A DNA stretch of 64,000 bases from contig NZ_VIWO01000006.1 of NCBI RefSeq assembly GCF_007829335.1, positions 124,001 to 188,000 of the forward strand, read 5' to 3'. The position numbers and the translations under genes were made by a program. Below the pieces are notes generated by a model that saw only the letters and a list, made by a program, of their open reading frames with translations, did not search any database and had not been told where the DNA came from. The stretch is from Chitinophaga polysaccharea (GTDB taxonomy: Bacteria > Bacteroidota > Bacteroidia > Chitinophagales > Chitinophagaceae). Shown here one piece after another: positions 27,008-35,236 of this stretch. Numbering within the stretch: the stretch's first letter is position 1; the number at the start of each line of letters is the position of its first letter.

Positions 27008-28324
27008 ATGAAAAAACATATTTCCATTATTTCGATATTCTTTTTTCTGCTGGGCTTTGCGGCTTGTCAGAAGGGAGAAATCAACAGCTTAAATACGCCA
27101 GTAGTGGCGGGGATTACGGCCGACCCTTCCAAAAGTGATCTGTTTAACCTGGTTACCGGAGCCGAATCCGGTATGCGTTTTAACATGGCCGTTTACCTGG
27201 ATGGGTTGGGCGTTATTGGCCGGGAAATCTATCGTTTCTCGGGGGCAGAACCTCGTTATACGACCGACTTACTTGGTGCTGGTACAAAGGTGCTGGATAA
27301 CAATACCTTTTATCTGACCAATCCCTGGAATTCCCGTTACCAGGTAATGCGGCAGTGCTTTATTCTGCTGGATGCCGTCAAGAATACCAGAAGTGCCGTA
27401 GCAACAGATGCCCAAAAGAAAGCCTTTAGTGGTTTTGCCAAAACCATTATCGGCTATCAGCTTTTGTTGAATATTAACATGACTGATTCCAATGGCGCCC
27501 GCATACCGCAGCCCAATGGCTCGCCGATAGGTCCGATCATCACCGATCCCGGAGCAGTGATGGATGCGGCACTGAAATTCCTGGATGATGGCAAAGCAGA
27601 TCTGACAGGTGCTGAAGTCATATTCCCCTTATCCGGTTTTGGCAACTACAGCAATGCTGCCGGGTTGTTAAAATTCAACCGGGCCATCACCGCCAGGATT
27701 TACACTTATCGCAAAAACTGGACAGCTGCGCTGACAGCGTTGAATGAGTCCTTCTTCAACCTGAACGGTCCATTAAATGACGGCGTATATCATACCTTTT
27801 CCACCAATGGAGGCGATATCGCTAATACATTGTTTCTGCCACCAAATGGTAACGGAGAAGTAAGAGTAGCGCATCCTGCCTTTGTTACTGATGCTTTACC
27901 AACCGATGACCGCGTATCAACGAAAACGGCGTTGCGTAACTCATCTGCCAGCCAGAGCGGATTATCCGGTAATCGTGATGTGATTATCTGGAGTTCCCTG
28001 AACTCTCCTGTTACCATTATCCGTAACGAAGAGCTGATCCTAATTTATGCAGAAGCCAAGATCCAGACGGGCAGTTTCCCCGACGCCATTGTAGCGTTGA
28101 ACAGGATACGGGTATCCCATAACCTGACTCCCTATGCAGGTGCCGTCACCTTCAATGCGTTGATTAACGAACTGCTGTACAACCGGCGTTATTCCCTTTT
28201 CATGGAAGGGCACCGTTGGATTGATATGAGAAGATATGGCCGTTTAAGCCAGCTGCCTATCGACCGCCCCGGTGATGATGTATGGGCCAGGTATCCGCTG
28301 CCACAAAATGAAAATAATCAATGA
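27008..28324 (+). CDS. SusD/RagB-type surface nutrient-binding lipoprotein
   Basis: This protein caps the upstream SusC barrel and captures the substrate at the cell surface. The ATG at 27008 gives 438 residues and a proper lipoprotein signal (MKKHISIISIF...LLGFAACQKG); the ORF extends two codons further but less plausibly. C-terminal SusD marks include IRNEELILIYAEAKIQTGSFPDAIVALNRIR and YNRRYSLFMEGHRWIDMRRYGRL. It ends with YPLPQNENNQ, the usual PIPxxE-type ending. It is the second gene of a two-gene uptake unit and is followed by a long palindromic terminator. Confidence 0.94.
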   Translation: MKKHISIISIFFFLLGFAACQKGEINSLNTPVVAGITADPSKSDLFNLVTGAESGMRFNMAVYLDGLGVIGREIYRFSGAEPRYTTDLLGAGTKVLDNNTFYLTNPWNSRYQVMRQCFILLDAVKNTRSAVATDAQKKAFSGFAKTIIGYQLLLNINMTDSNGARIPQPNGSPIGPIITDPGAVMDAALKFLDDGKADLTGAEVIFPLSGFGNYSNAAGLLKFNRAITARIYTYRKNWTAALTALNESFFNLNGPLNDGVYHTFSTNGGDIANTLFLPPNGNGEVRVAHPAFVTDALPTDDRVSTKTALRNSSASQSGLSGNRDVIIWSSLNSPVTIIRNEELILIYAEAKIQTGSFPDAIVALNRIRVSHNLTPYAGAVTFNALINELLYNRRYSLFMEGHRWIDMRRYGRLSQLPIDRPGDDVWARYPLPQNENNQ

Positions 28325-28343
28325 TGAAATAGCAACACAGGAG

Positions 28344-28405
28344 CTATAAAACAACAAAGCCGCAAGTGGTATTTATACCAGCTTTGCGGCTTTGTTGTTT
28401 TATAG
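28344..28405. terminator. Very long bidirectional terminator between SusD and proline dehydrogenase
   Basis: The outer arms form a perfect 22-bp stem (28344-28365 with 28384-28405). It continues inward through aagtggtat / ataccagctt with one bulged base. The arms end in ctataaaa and ttttatag, giving T-runs on both strands. Confidence 0.9.
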
Positions 28406-28420
28406 TTGTATAGGTGCAGC

Positions 28421-29602
28421 TTAATTCAGTCCCCGGCGCTTCATTTCTTTCCTGATCAATCCCAGTTCACGGCCCATTTGTCCGGCGATGGATGTATTTT
28501 CCTGGGCCCTGCGGAGCAGGTAAGGCATTACATCCTTTACCGGGCCATAGGGCAGGTATTTGGTGACGTTATAGCCGGCGTGTGCCAGGTTGAAGGTGAT
28601 ATTATCGCTCATGCCCAGCAGCTGTGAAAAGCTTACATGGGAATGGTTATGAGGTATTCCTTTCTGATCGAGCATATGTGCCGCCAGCATGCAGCTGTTT
28701 TCGTTGTGGGTACCGATAAATATTGCCAGTTTATCGAGGTTGTCGATACAAAATTTCACGGCAGCGTCGTAGTCCTTATCGGTAGCGGCTTTGCTGGGTT
28801 GGATGGGGGTGGGATAATTATTTTCCGCGGCCCGTTTATTTTCTTTTTCCATGTAAGCGCCCCGTACCAGTTTGGCGCCCAGCAGGTAACCTTTTTCCTG
28901 TGCTTTTGCCAGCGATACCTGCAGGAAAGCATAGCGATCGTGGCAATACATCTGAAAAGTATTGTATATAATTACTTTATCCTTGTTAAATAAGGCCATC
29001 ATTTCATCGGTGAGTTCATCTACCGGTCCCTGGATCCAGGATTCCTCCGCATCTATCAGGATGGCTACATTATGTTTGGCGCCGGCTTCTGCAATAGCGC
29101 GAACACGGCCGCGAACACGGATATATTCTTCCTGTTCTGCGGTGGTTAATGTTTCCTTACGGTGTACTTTCTCCAACAGCTCAAACCTGGCAAAACCGGT
29201 TACTTTGATCGCGATAAAAGGAATATCCGGCCTGGTAGCAGCATATTGAATGGCACGGATAAATTCGGGTACCGCAGCATCATAACTATCTTCCCCTTCC
29301 ATTGCCTCCACACCATAATCCAGCACTACGCCAACGTGGTAGTTGCCCAGCTGCAAAGCTGTTGTGGCCGCTTCCTCGAGGCTTTCTCCGCCGCAAAATT
29401 GAGAAAAGATGGTGTTTTTGATGATGCCTTTAATAGGTAATCTCAGTTTAAAGGCGATGGGAGTCATCACGGAGCCGAATTTTACCAACCAGGGTTTCCC
29501 GATATTGCTAAAGAGAAAGTTGGCTTTTTTCAGTGCGTGGTCGGTCTTTGCCTCAAATGCAATAGCCGTATTATCAAAAGATAAAGATAGCTGCTTTTCC
29601 AT
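28421..29602 (-). CDS. Proline dehydrogenase
   Basis: This FAD enzyme oxidises proline to pyrroline-5-carboxylate, feeding electrons to the respiratory chain. It is a stand-alone (monofunctional) form, since no P5C dehydrogenase domain or gene is adjacent. The ATG at 29602 gives 393 residues. Family marks are AKLVRGAYMEKENKRA, IGTHNENSCMLAAHML and the C-terminal YGPVKDVMPYLLRRAQENTS, where the paired Arg binds the proline carboxylate. A consensus promoter ends only 6 bases before the ATG, so the message may be leaderless. An ATG at 29611 would lie inside the -7 box. Confidence 0.94.
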   Translation of the reverse strand: MEKQLSLSFDNTAIAFEAKTDHALKKANFLFSNIGKPWLVKFGSVMTPIAFKLRLPIKGIIKNTIFSQFCGGESLEEAATTALQLGNYHVGVVLDYGVEAMEGEDSYDAAVPEFIRAIQYAATRPDIPFIAIKVTGFARFELLEKVHRKETLTTAEQEEYIRVRGRVRAIAEAGAKHNVAILIDAEESWIQGPVDELTDEMMALFNKDKVIIYNTFQMYCHDRYAFLQVSLAKAQEKGYLLGAKLVRGAYMEKENKRAAENNYPTPIQPSKAATDKDYDAAVKFCIDNLDKLAIFIGTHNENSCMLAAHMLDQKGIPHNHSHVSFSQLLGMSDNITFNLAHAGYNVTKYLPYGPVKDVMPYLLRRAQENTSIAGQMGRELGLIRKEMKRRGLN

Positions 29603-29608
29603 GGGCCG

Positions 29609-29639
29609 CAAAGTTAGGGTGCGTATAGCTTCCAGCCAA
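29609..29639 (-). promoter_or_regulatory. Promoter of proline dehydrogenase, full Bacteroidetes consensus
   Basis: On the minus strand TTG (29639-29637) and TAACTTTG (29616-29609) are 20 bases apart. Transcription should start within a few bases of the ATG at 29602. Confidence 0.75.
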
Positions 29640-29784
29640 AAATCATTATAATATCAGCATATCTTTTTAACAGCGTTATCAGATATTGTCTATTGCTTCT
29701 CAGAAATTGTTTAAGCATACCTTTTTGCCGCTGTTTATTTTATTAATTTTAGGACTTTTCTCTTACATACAAAATTCCCGGAAT

Positions 29785-30582
29785 ATGCTATTTAAATCTG
29801 ATACTATCTCCTGTACCTCGTCCTGGAAACCTATGCTTGTCCTGTTGCTTATGGGGGGAATAGCATTCAGCAGCTGTAAACCGGCCGCGCCAGCCCACAA
29901 CAACGCCACCCTGCAAACACCGGGCATTAAATACACTACCCATAAAGGCGTTACTGGTCAGCGTACGGTGGTAATGCTGCCCGACAGTTCCCAGGTGATC
30001 CTGAACGCCGCATCGGTACTGGATGTACCGGAAAACTACGGGCAGGGTAACCGGGCGGTGATACTGGATGGCGACGCTTTCTTTAACGTAACCCCCTCCG
30101 GCGACACCTTTACCGTTACCAGTGATAAGTTGAGAGCTACCGTACTGGGCACCGCTTTTAAAATGCGCTCTTTCGCCAGTCAACATGGCGCTACCGTATA
30201 CCTGCTCCATGGAAAGATCCGGGTGAGCAAATCTTACCACTCTCCTACCGACAATCAACCGGAAGTGCTGGAGCGTGGACAAATGATCCTGGCCAATAAT
30301 GAAATAGACCTGATGGAAAAGGAAACTTATCATCCGGAGGAACTGGAAACCTGGTTATCGGATACGCTGACTATCAGCAATGCTAATCCCATGGCTATTT
30401 CGAGGGTGCTGGAAGATTGGTTTGGGGTGGAAGTGGAAATGAAGGGAGATGCGTCTAAAGCGCCGGTGATCACCGATGCCCGCTTTTTTCATGCTACCCT
30501 GGAAGAAGTGCTGCGCAACCTGGGCGAACAACAGCATTTCAAATATAAGATCAGTAACAACAAGGCTACCATTACCTTCTAA
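29785..30582 (+). CDS. Orphan FecR-like lipoprotein (FecR and DUF4974 domains, no membrane anchor helix)
   Basis: The 265-residue product from the ATG at 29785 begins with a lipoprotein signal (MLVLLLMGGIAFSSCKPAA). A TTG start at 29686 would add a hydrophobic segment and is less likely. The body matches the periplasmic part of FecR: TVVMLPDSSQVILNAASVLDVP, FKMRSFASQHGATVYLLHGKIRV. A DUF4974 domain follows at the C-terminus (MAISRVLEDWFGVEVEM, VLRNLGEQQHFKYKI). True FecR proteins have a cytoplasmic sigma-binding N-terminus, and this one has none. No sigma or SusC gene is next to it. It may sense or buffer a FecR-type signal, or do something else. Confidence 0.8.
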   Translation: MLFKSDTISCTSSWKPMLVLLLMGGIAFSSCKPAAPAHNNATLQTPGIKYTTHKGVTGQRTVVMLPDSSQVILNAASVLDVPENYGQGNRAVILDGDAFFNVTPSGDTFTVTSDKLRATVLGTAFKMRSFASQHGATVYLLHGKIRVSKSYHSPTDNQPEVLERGQMILANNEIDLMEKETYHPEELETWLSDTLTISNANPMAISRVLEDWFGVEVEMKGDASKAPVITDARFFHATLEEVLRNLGEQQHFKYKISNNKATITF

Positions 30583-30591
30583 AAGAAAGTG

Positions 30592-30610
30592 GCGCTGTTG
30601 GTAACAGCGC
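30592..30610. terminator. Short hairpin between convergent genes
   Basis: A perfect 8-bp GC-rich stem (gcgctgtt / aacagcgc) with a 3-base loop lies between the FecR-like gene and the isomerase-like gene. Confidence 0.65.
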
Positions 30611-30618
30611 CGCTCTCT

Positions 30619-31650
30619 TTATATCATTGCTCCTACTTTCAGGAGCAGCTCTTTCGTTTTCCGGATACCCTCCTCTTCTGCTAATTTCTCTCCTTCATAC
30701 TCAATGCCTATAAAGCCGGTAAATCCTGCATTTTTCACAATAGGTAAAATGCGTTTATAGTCGATCGTAGTTTCGTTGCCTGCTGCATCGAAGTCGTAGG
30801 TTTTAGCGCTTACCCCTTTTGCAAAAGGTATCAGTTCCTGTACTCCCTGGTAGCGGTCGTATTCTTCCAGGCAGGTGGTTTTAGCCCAGGCTTCGGGGGT
30901 ATTGTTTTCAGGTTTACTTCTCTTGATACAGAAATTACCCAGATCTGGCAGGGTTCCACAGTTCGGCATATTTACGGTTCTCATAATGCCGCTCAGCCAT
31001 TTACCATTGGAAGAGTTACCACCATGGTTTTCCACAATTACGTTGATATCGTGTTCTTTTCCGAAGGTAGCCAGTTTAGTGAGTGATGCTGCTGCTCTTT
31101 TGGCTACTTCCGCCGGATCGCCTTCCCCGGCTGCATTTACCCGGATAGCGTGGCACCCCAGAAATTTGGCAGCTTCTACCCATTTGTAGTGATTTTCTAC
31201 GGCCTGTAATCTCTTCTTTACATCCTCATCGCCCATCTCTCCTTCTCCATCGCACATAATGAGCACACTGCGTACGCCGAGGTCGTCGGCGCGCTTTTTC
31301 ATTTCGGTGAGGTAGGCCTGGTCTTTGGCTTTGTCTTTGAAAAACTGGTTGACATATTCAATGCCCTGGATACCGAATTCATTTTTTGCGCGGGATGCAA
31401 AATCGAGGTGGTTCATCTTGCCGGCAAACAATGCTTTGTGGAATGACCATTCTGCCAGGGAAATTTTGAAGAATAGTTCTTTGGCGGCAGCGGTAGTATC
31501 ATCGCTCCTGGTAGCGGCGCTGTCTTTATCTTTTTTGTCAGTGGATTTTCCTTCGTTGCAGGCTGCCAGTACAGCGGGTAACATGCCCAGTCCCATGGTG
31601 TATAAACCCATTTGACGCAGGAATTCCCGACGGTTGTTTAGATTACGCAT
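30619..31650 (-). CDS. Tat-exported sugar phosphate isomerase/epimerase-like protein (TIM barrel)
   Basis: The 343-residue protein starts with a twin-arginine signal (NNRREFLRQMGLYTMG) that ends in a lipobox, VLAACNEG, so it is likely exported folded and lipidated. The rest is an AP endonuclease-2/xylose isomerase-like TIM barrel. Expected metal-binding segments are visible: NVIVENHGGNSSNG, CGTLPDLGNFC and FTGFIGIEYEGEKLAEEEG. Such proteins act on keto-sugars or inositol derivatives; the substrate is unknown. It lies 83 bases after the radical-SAM gene. The gap contains a possible promoter (minus-strand TTG, then a near-match to TAnnTTTG), so it may be transcribed separately. Confidence 0.87.
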   Translation of the reverse strand: MRNLNNRREFLRQMGLYTMGLGMLPAVLAACNEGKSTDKKDKDSAATRSDDTTAAAKELFFKISLAEWSFHKALFAGKMNHLDFASRAKNEFGIQGIEYVNQFFKDKAKDQAYLTEMKKRADDLGVRSVLIMCDGEGEMGDEDVKKRLQAVENHYKWVEAAKFLGCHAIRVNAAGEGDPAEVAKRAAASLTKLATFGKEHDINVIVENHGGNSSNGKWLSGIMRTVNMPNCGTLPDLGNFCIKRSKPENNTPEAWAKTTCLEEYDRYQGVQELIPFAKGVSAKTYDFDAAGNETTIDYKRILPIVKNAGFTGFIGIEYEGEKLAEEEGIRKTKELLLKVGAMI

Positions 31651-31733
31651 ATACGTGGGTTTTAAAATTAACAGGTCTAAAATATTGTTTTACGGGAGGG
31701 AAAGCAAGTTTAAACAAATAAATTTTAGGATTC

Positions 31734-32624
31734 CTACTTAAACGGTATCCGGGCAGGGAGATCATAAGTGGCCGCCACGTGGGCCGCTGTGGCCTGTAAA
31801 GCGTCGTTATAGGCGGCGGGTACGGTGCACTGCTGCGCAAACAACTGCTGGTAATAGGTGTTGTATTGCGGATAGTATTGTGCAATGGCTTGCAGCATCA
31901 GCGGCTTGCTGTCGGCTTCCTTCTCTCCCCATAGGCTAAGGGAAGCAGGAAATACATACCGGGCGCCATGGGCTTTAAAGGCAGCGTACATACGTGACAG
32001 TTGTTCCGGTCGATCGGTTATAAACGGTAACAACGGCATGAGGCTTACACCGGTCATAAAGCCGGTGTTGGCGCAAGCCTGCAGGGCCCGTAGCCGTTCT
32101 TCCGGCGCGGGGGCTCCCGGTTCAAATTGTTTTCCAATTACCGGGTCGATGGTACTGAAGGAGAAGGTAATAAACGTCTTATGGGCGTATAATTGCATTT
32201 CAGGGGGTAAAACAGCGTTTTCGTTGATGCGGTGGAGTAAGTCAAGGTCGCGTACCACGAGGGGAGATTTGGTGATGATATGTACCGGAAACCGGTATTC
32301 CAGCAGCAGTTCCAGGATCTGCCTGGTCTGCATTTCTTTTTCCTCAATGGGCAGGTAGGGATCCGTAGCGGACGACAATACTACGATACCCTGCTGATGT
32401 TTGGCAGCCCTGGCAGCCAGTTGCCGGCGAAGGATTGGGATGGCATTTTCCTTCACCGACAACTTTTCTGCCAGGTTGATGCCGTATTTGCTACCGCGGA
32501 TATAACAGTACAGGCAGTTAAAGGCACAACTGCTGTAGGGATTAATGGTATAATCATCCAGGAACCAGGGATCCCGTTTCTTTGTTTTGTTCAGTAGTGA
32601 TGTTACAGTAATATACCTGGGCAT
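31734..32624 (-). CDS. Radical SAM protein of the SPL/Rv2578c family
   Basis: The 296-residue protein holds a [4Fe-4S] cluster through Cys33, Cys37 and Cys40 (SSCAFNCLYCYIRG), the radical-SAM CxxxCxxC motif. PWFLDDYTINPYSSC and VVLSSATDPYLPIEE are typical of the spore photoproduct lyase-like Rv2578c family found in many non-sporulating bacteria. The reaction is not established; DNA repair has been suggested from family similarity. It starts 30 bases after the thioredoxin-like gene and probably reads from the same transcript. There is no obvious functional link to sugar uptake. Confidence 0.88.
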   Translation of the reverse strand: MPRYITVTSLLNKTKKRDPWFLDDYTINPYSSCAFNCLYCYIRGSKYGINLAEKLSVKENAIPILRRQLAARAAKHQQGIVVLSSATDPYLPIEEKEMQTRQILELLLEYRFPVHIITKSPLVVRDLDLLHRINENAVLPPEMQLYAHKTFITFSFSTIDPVIGKQFEPGAPAPEERLRALQACANTGFMTGVSLMPLLPFITDRPEQLSRMYAAFKAHGARYVFPASLSLWGEKEADSKPLMLQAIAQYYPQYNTYYQQLFAQQCTVPAAYNDALQATAAHVAATYDLPARIPFK

Positions 32625-32654
32625 ATTGGCAGTTCTGTCACCTAAGGTCGTACT

Positions 32655-33854
32655 TTATTTCATTGCCTTGATCTCGTCCAGTTCCTTTTGGGCTATTTTC
32701 TGGATCTTGGATGTTTCCAGCAGCGACAACTGGTAGGCGGCTTCGGCAGCTTCCAGTGCTTCCGGCTTATTGCCCAGCTCCCGGCAGATCTTAGCCAGGG
32801 TGCCCTGGTTGCCGTATTCTTTCGGGTCGATCACTACCGCGCGTTTGGCCAGCTTGTAAGCCTGTTGCAGCATATCATGATCTCCACCCGCCAGGTACTG
32901 GCAGCGGCGCGCCAGGAAACCCAGTCCCATATCATCATTTTGCATTACGCCTTCCAGGGCGCGATTGGTAACCCGGATAAAATCCTTTGCGTTGCCGGTG
33001 GTCAGGTAAAACTCTGCTTCCATCATGGCTGCTTTCTTCTGCAACCCCGCATCGGAAGATTGTAACCAGGGATTGAGACGGGCATAAAATGCCGTGCTGT
33101 CTTTCTTCCGGATTAATGTGTACAAGGTACTGCTCTGTAAACGTTCCTGTACTTTCTTCACCGCTTCGGGGTCGAATTGCTTCGTATAGTCGCCCAGGTG
33201 AGTCATAAAGTACTTACCCAGTCTTCCTTCTTCCTCCCAGGCAAAGGCTTCTATCGCCTGCCATCCCAGCGGTGTTTGCAAATCGTTGTCGGTCAATTTT
33301 GCCATCAGCATTCCACTGACCGTATCCGCTTTATAGCGGTCTGTTTTTTGCAGCGCCAGTGCATAGGCCAGTAATATTTCCTTGCTGCGGTTACCGCTGT
33401 TAAATGCCTTTTCCATGGCTGCGAGCGAGCGGGTGGGGTCCAGCGCTTTTTTTCCTTCTTCTACAAATGCCAGCGTTTCCATACGGGAAGTGGCTTTATG
33501 CACCAGTTCTCCTTTGCCATTAATAAAAAGGTAAGTGGGAAATACCTGCACCCCATAGCGCTTACGCAGCTCCGGCCCCTCTCCTTTCTCCATATCAATT
33601 TTATAATTGATAAACTTGGCATTGTAGTAAGCGGCGGCGGTGTCATTTACAAACACGTTTTTCTCCATCCATTTGCAGGGGGCACACCAGCTGGTATAAC
33701 AATCAATAAACACCAGTTTACCTGTGCGGGCGCTTTCCTTCAATACCGTGGCAAGAGCATCGTCCCGGAAGACGATACCTTTTTCTTTTTCCTGCGCGGA
33801 TACGACGATGCCAACGCTCAGGACCAATACATTTAACAAGAACAATTTCTTCAT
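32655..33854 (-). CDS. Secreted thioredoxin-domain protein with C-terminal helical repeats
   Basis: The 399-residue product has a signal peptide (ending VVSAQEKE). A thioredoxin domain follows with the redox pair Cys57/Cys60 in DCYTSWCAPCKWMEK and the cis-Pro region GVQVFPTYLFINGKGE. The C-terminal 250 residues are helical and TPR-like. It is expected to be a periplasmic thiol oxidoreductase. It starts 12 bases after the SusD stop, so it is co-transcribed with the uptake locus. Secreted thioredoxin-like proteins often accompany SusCD operons in Bacteroidetes, though their role there is unclear. Confidence 0.88.
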   Translation of the reverse strand: MKKLFLLNVLVLSVGIVVSAQEKEKGIVFRDDALATVLKESARTGKLVFIDCYTSWCAPCKWMEKNVFVNDTAAAYYNAKFINYKIDMEKGEGPELRKRYGVQVFPTYLFINGKGELVHKATSRMETLAFVEEGKKALDPTRSLAAMEKAFNSGNRSKEILLAYALALQKTDRYKADTVSGMLMAKLTDNDLQTPLGWQAIEAFAWEEEGRLGKYFMTHLGDYTKQFDPEAVKKVQERLQSSTLYTLIRKKDSTAFYARLNPWLQSSDAGLQKKAAMMEAEFYLTTGNAKDFIRVTNRALEGVMQNDDMGLGFLARRCQYLAGGDHDMLQQAYKLAKRAVVIDPKEYGNQGTLAKICRELGNKPEALEAAEAAYQLSLLETSKIQKIAQKELDEIKAMK

Positions 33855-33866
33855 ACACTCATTTTA

Positions 33867-35225
33867 TCAATAACCAGGATTTTGTACTACTTTCTTATCA
33901 GAAGCCTGAAGCGATTTAATGGGAATAGGCAGGATATACCGGTCCTTGCCCATAAAGTTGGGCTTAAATGTTTTGATATCCAGTTCCCCTTTGCTGGCAA
34001 ACCTTACCAGGTCGTACCACTCTTCGCCGCTTTCTGCGCCCAGTTCATATACTTTTTCTTTGCGGATAGCTTCCAGCAGACTAGCGGGGTCGTTGAGCGT
34101 GATATCAGGCATCAGGGCTCTTTTTCGGATGGTATTCAGCGCAACTTTGGCATCGTCAAGTGAACCACCGCTTCTGACGATGGCTTCAGCCTGCACCAAG
34201 TAAATTTCCGCCAGGCGGAGGAAGTACTCTGTATCTGAATTGGCAGGCGCTCCATCAACTGTACCGGCAATGAACTTACCATTTCGTACGCGGGTGCCTG
34301 TTACCCTGATGGCCATGGTATCGCGTGCATCACCTTTCATAAATGCCTTATAATAAGCCGAAGGAACAAACCAGGTATTGAAAGCATAAGCTTTATTATT
34401 GATGTTGGTACCCACGTCATAAGGTGTTTGCAGGATCACCTCTTTGGTATTCAACGTTTTCTTGGAGAACACAATTTTAAAAGTGTCTTCCAGGCTACGC
34501 TGGCGACTGGTGGTTACCTGCTTCGCCATGGCAGCAGCTTCTGCATAACGACCTTCATACAACAGTACTTTTGATTTCAGGGCGCGGGCTGCTATTTTAG
34601 ACGCGTAGAAGGTACTGGCAAATTCACCGGTTTCATTGATGGCCTCATCCAGGTCTTTGTTAATCACATCATAAATCGCCTTAACCCCTGACCGTGGAAT
34701 CACTTCTGCATCTTTTACCGGGTCCAGACGCAGTACCAGTCCATAGTTAGAGGTAGTATCATAAAACTGTCCGAATAAGCGCAATAAGTAAAAGTAGCTC
34801 ATAGCGCGGAGGTATTTGGCTTCCCCGATGATCCTTGTTTTACGCGGATCACTGCCACTTAACGCCGATGTTTTGGTGATAATATGATTGCTCATATTAA
34901 TCAGTTTATAGCCTCCAGAATACATACTTTCCAGCCAGTAGTCTTCGGTAGGCACATTATTCTCCCCATAACCAAAACCCATCTGGGCGGGATCCATGGT
35001 GAGTCCCATCAGGCTGGCGGCTGCCGGCATATAGTAGTTGAAGGCCAGGGTGCCTCCATTCAGAATACCATAAGTGCCATAAAGAGCGCTTTGGGCTTTT
35101 TCAACAGAAGTGATGGCATTGGCATCTTCCAGCTGATTTACCGGCGCCACGTCTGTTACGTTCACCAGTTTACAGGAACCAAATAATAAAGAAGCTGAGA
35201 TAATCGCTATAATATGCTGTTTCAT
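33867..35225 (-). CDS. SusD/RagB-type surface lipoprotein (locus 2)
   Basis: The 452-residue lipoprotein begins MKQHIIAIISASLLFGSCKLVN, with the lipid Cys near residue 19. Family marks include KYLRAMSYFYLLRLFGQFYD, EYFLRLAEIYLVQAEAIVRSGGSLDDAKVALNTIRKRA and the C-terminal YILPIPIKSLQASDKKVVQNPGY, the standard SusD ending. It should pair with the SusC encoded 11 bases upstream. The ligand is unknown. Confidence 0.95.
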   Translation of the reverse strand: MKQHIIAIISASLLFGSCKLVNVTDVAPVNQLEDANAITSVEKAQSALYGTYGILNGGTLAFNYYMPAAASLMGLTMDPAQMGFGYGENNVPTEDYWLESMYSGGYKLINMSNHIITKTSALSGSDPRKTRIIGEAKYLRAMSYFYLLRLFGQFYDTTSNYGLVLRLDPVKDAEVIPRSGVKAIYDVINKDLDEAINETGEFASTFYASKIAARALKSKVLLYEGRYAEAAAMAKQVTTSRQRSLEDTFKIVFSKKTLNTKEVILQTPYDVGTNINNKAYAFNTWFVPSAYYKAFMKGDARDTMAIRVTGTRVRNGKFIAGTVDGAPANSDTEYFLRLAEIYLVQAEAIVRSGGSLDDAKVALNTIRKRALMPDITLNDPASLLEAIRKEKVYELGAESGEEWYDLVRFASKGELDIKTFKPNFMGKDRYILPIPIKSLQASDKKVVQNPGY

Positions 35226-35236
35226 GTTTTTTTCGT

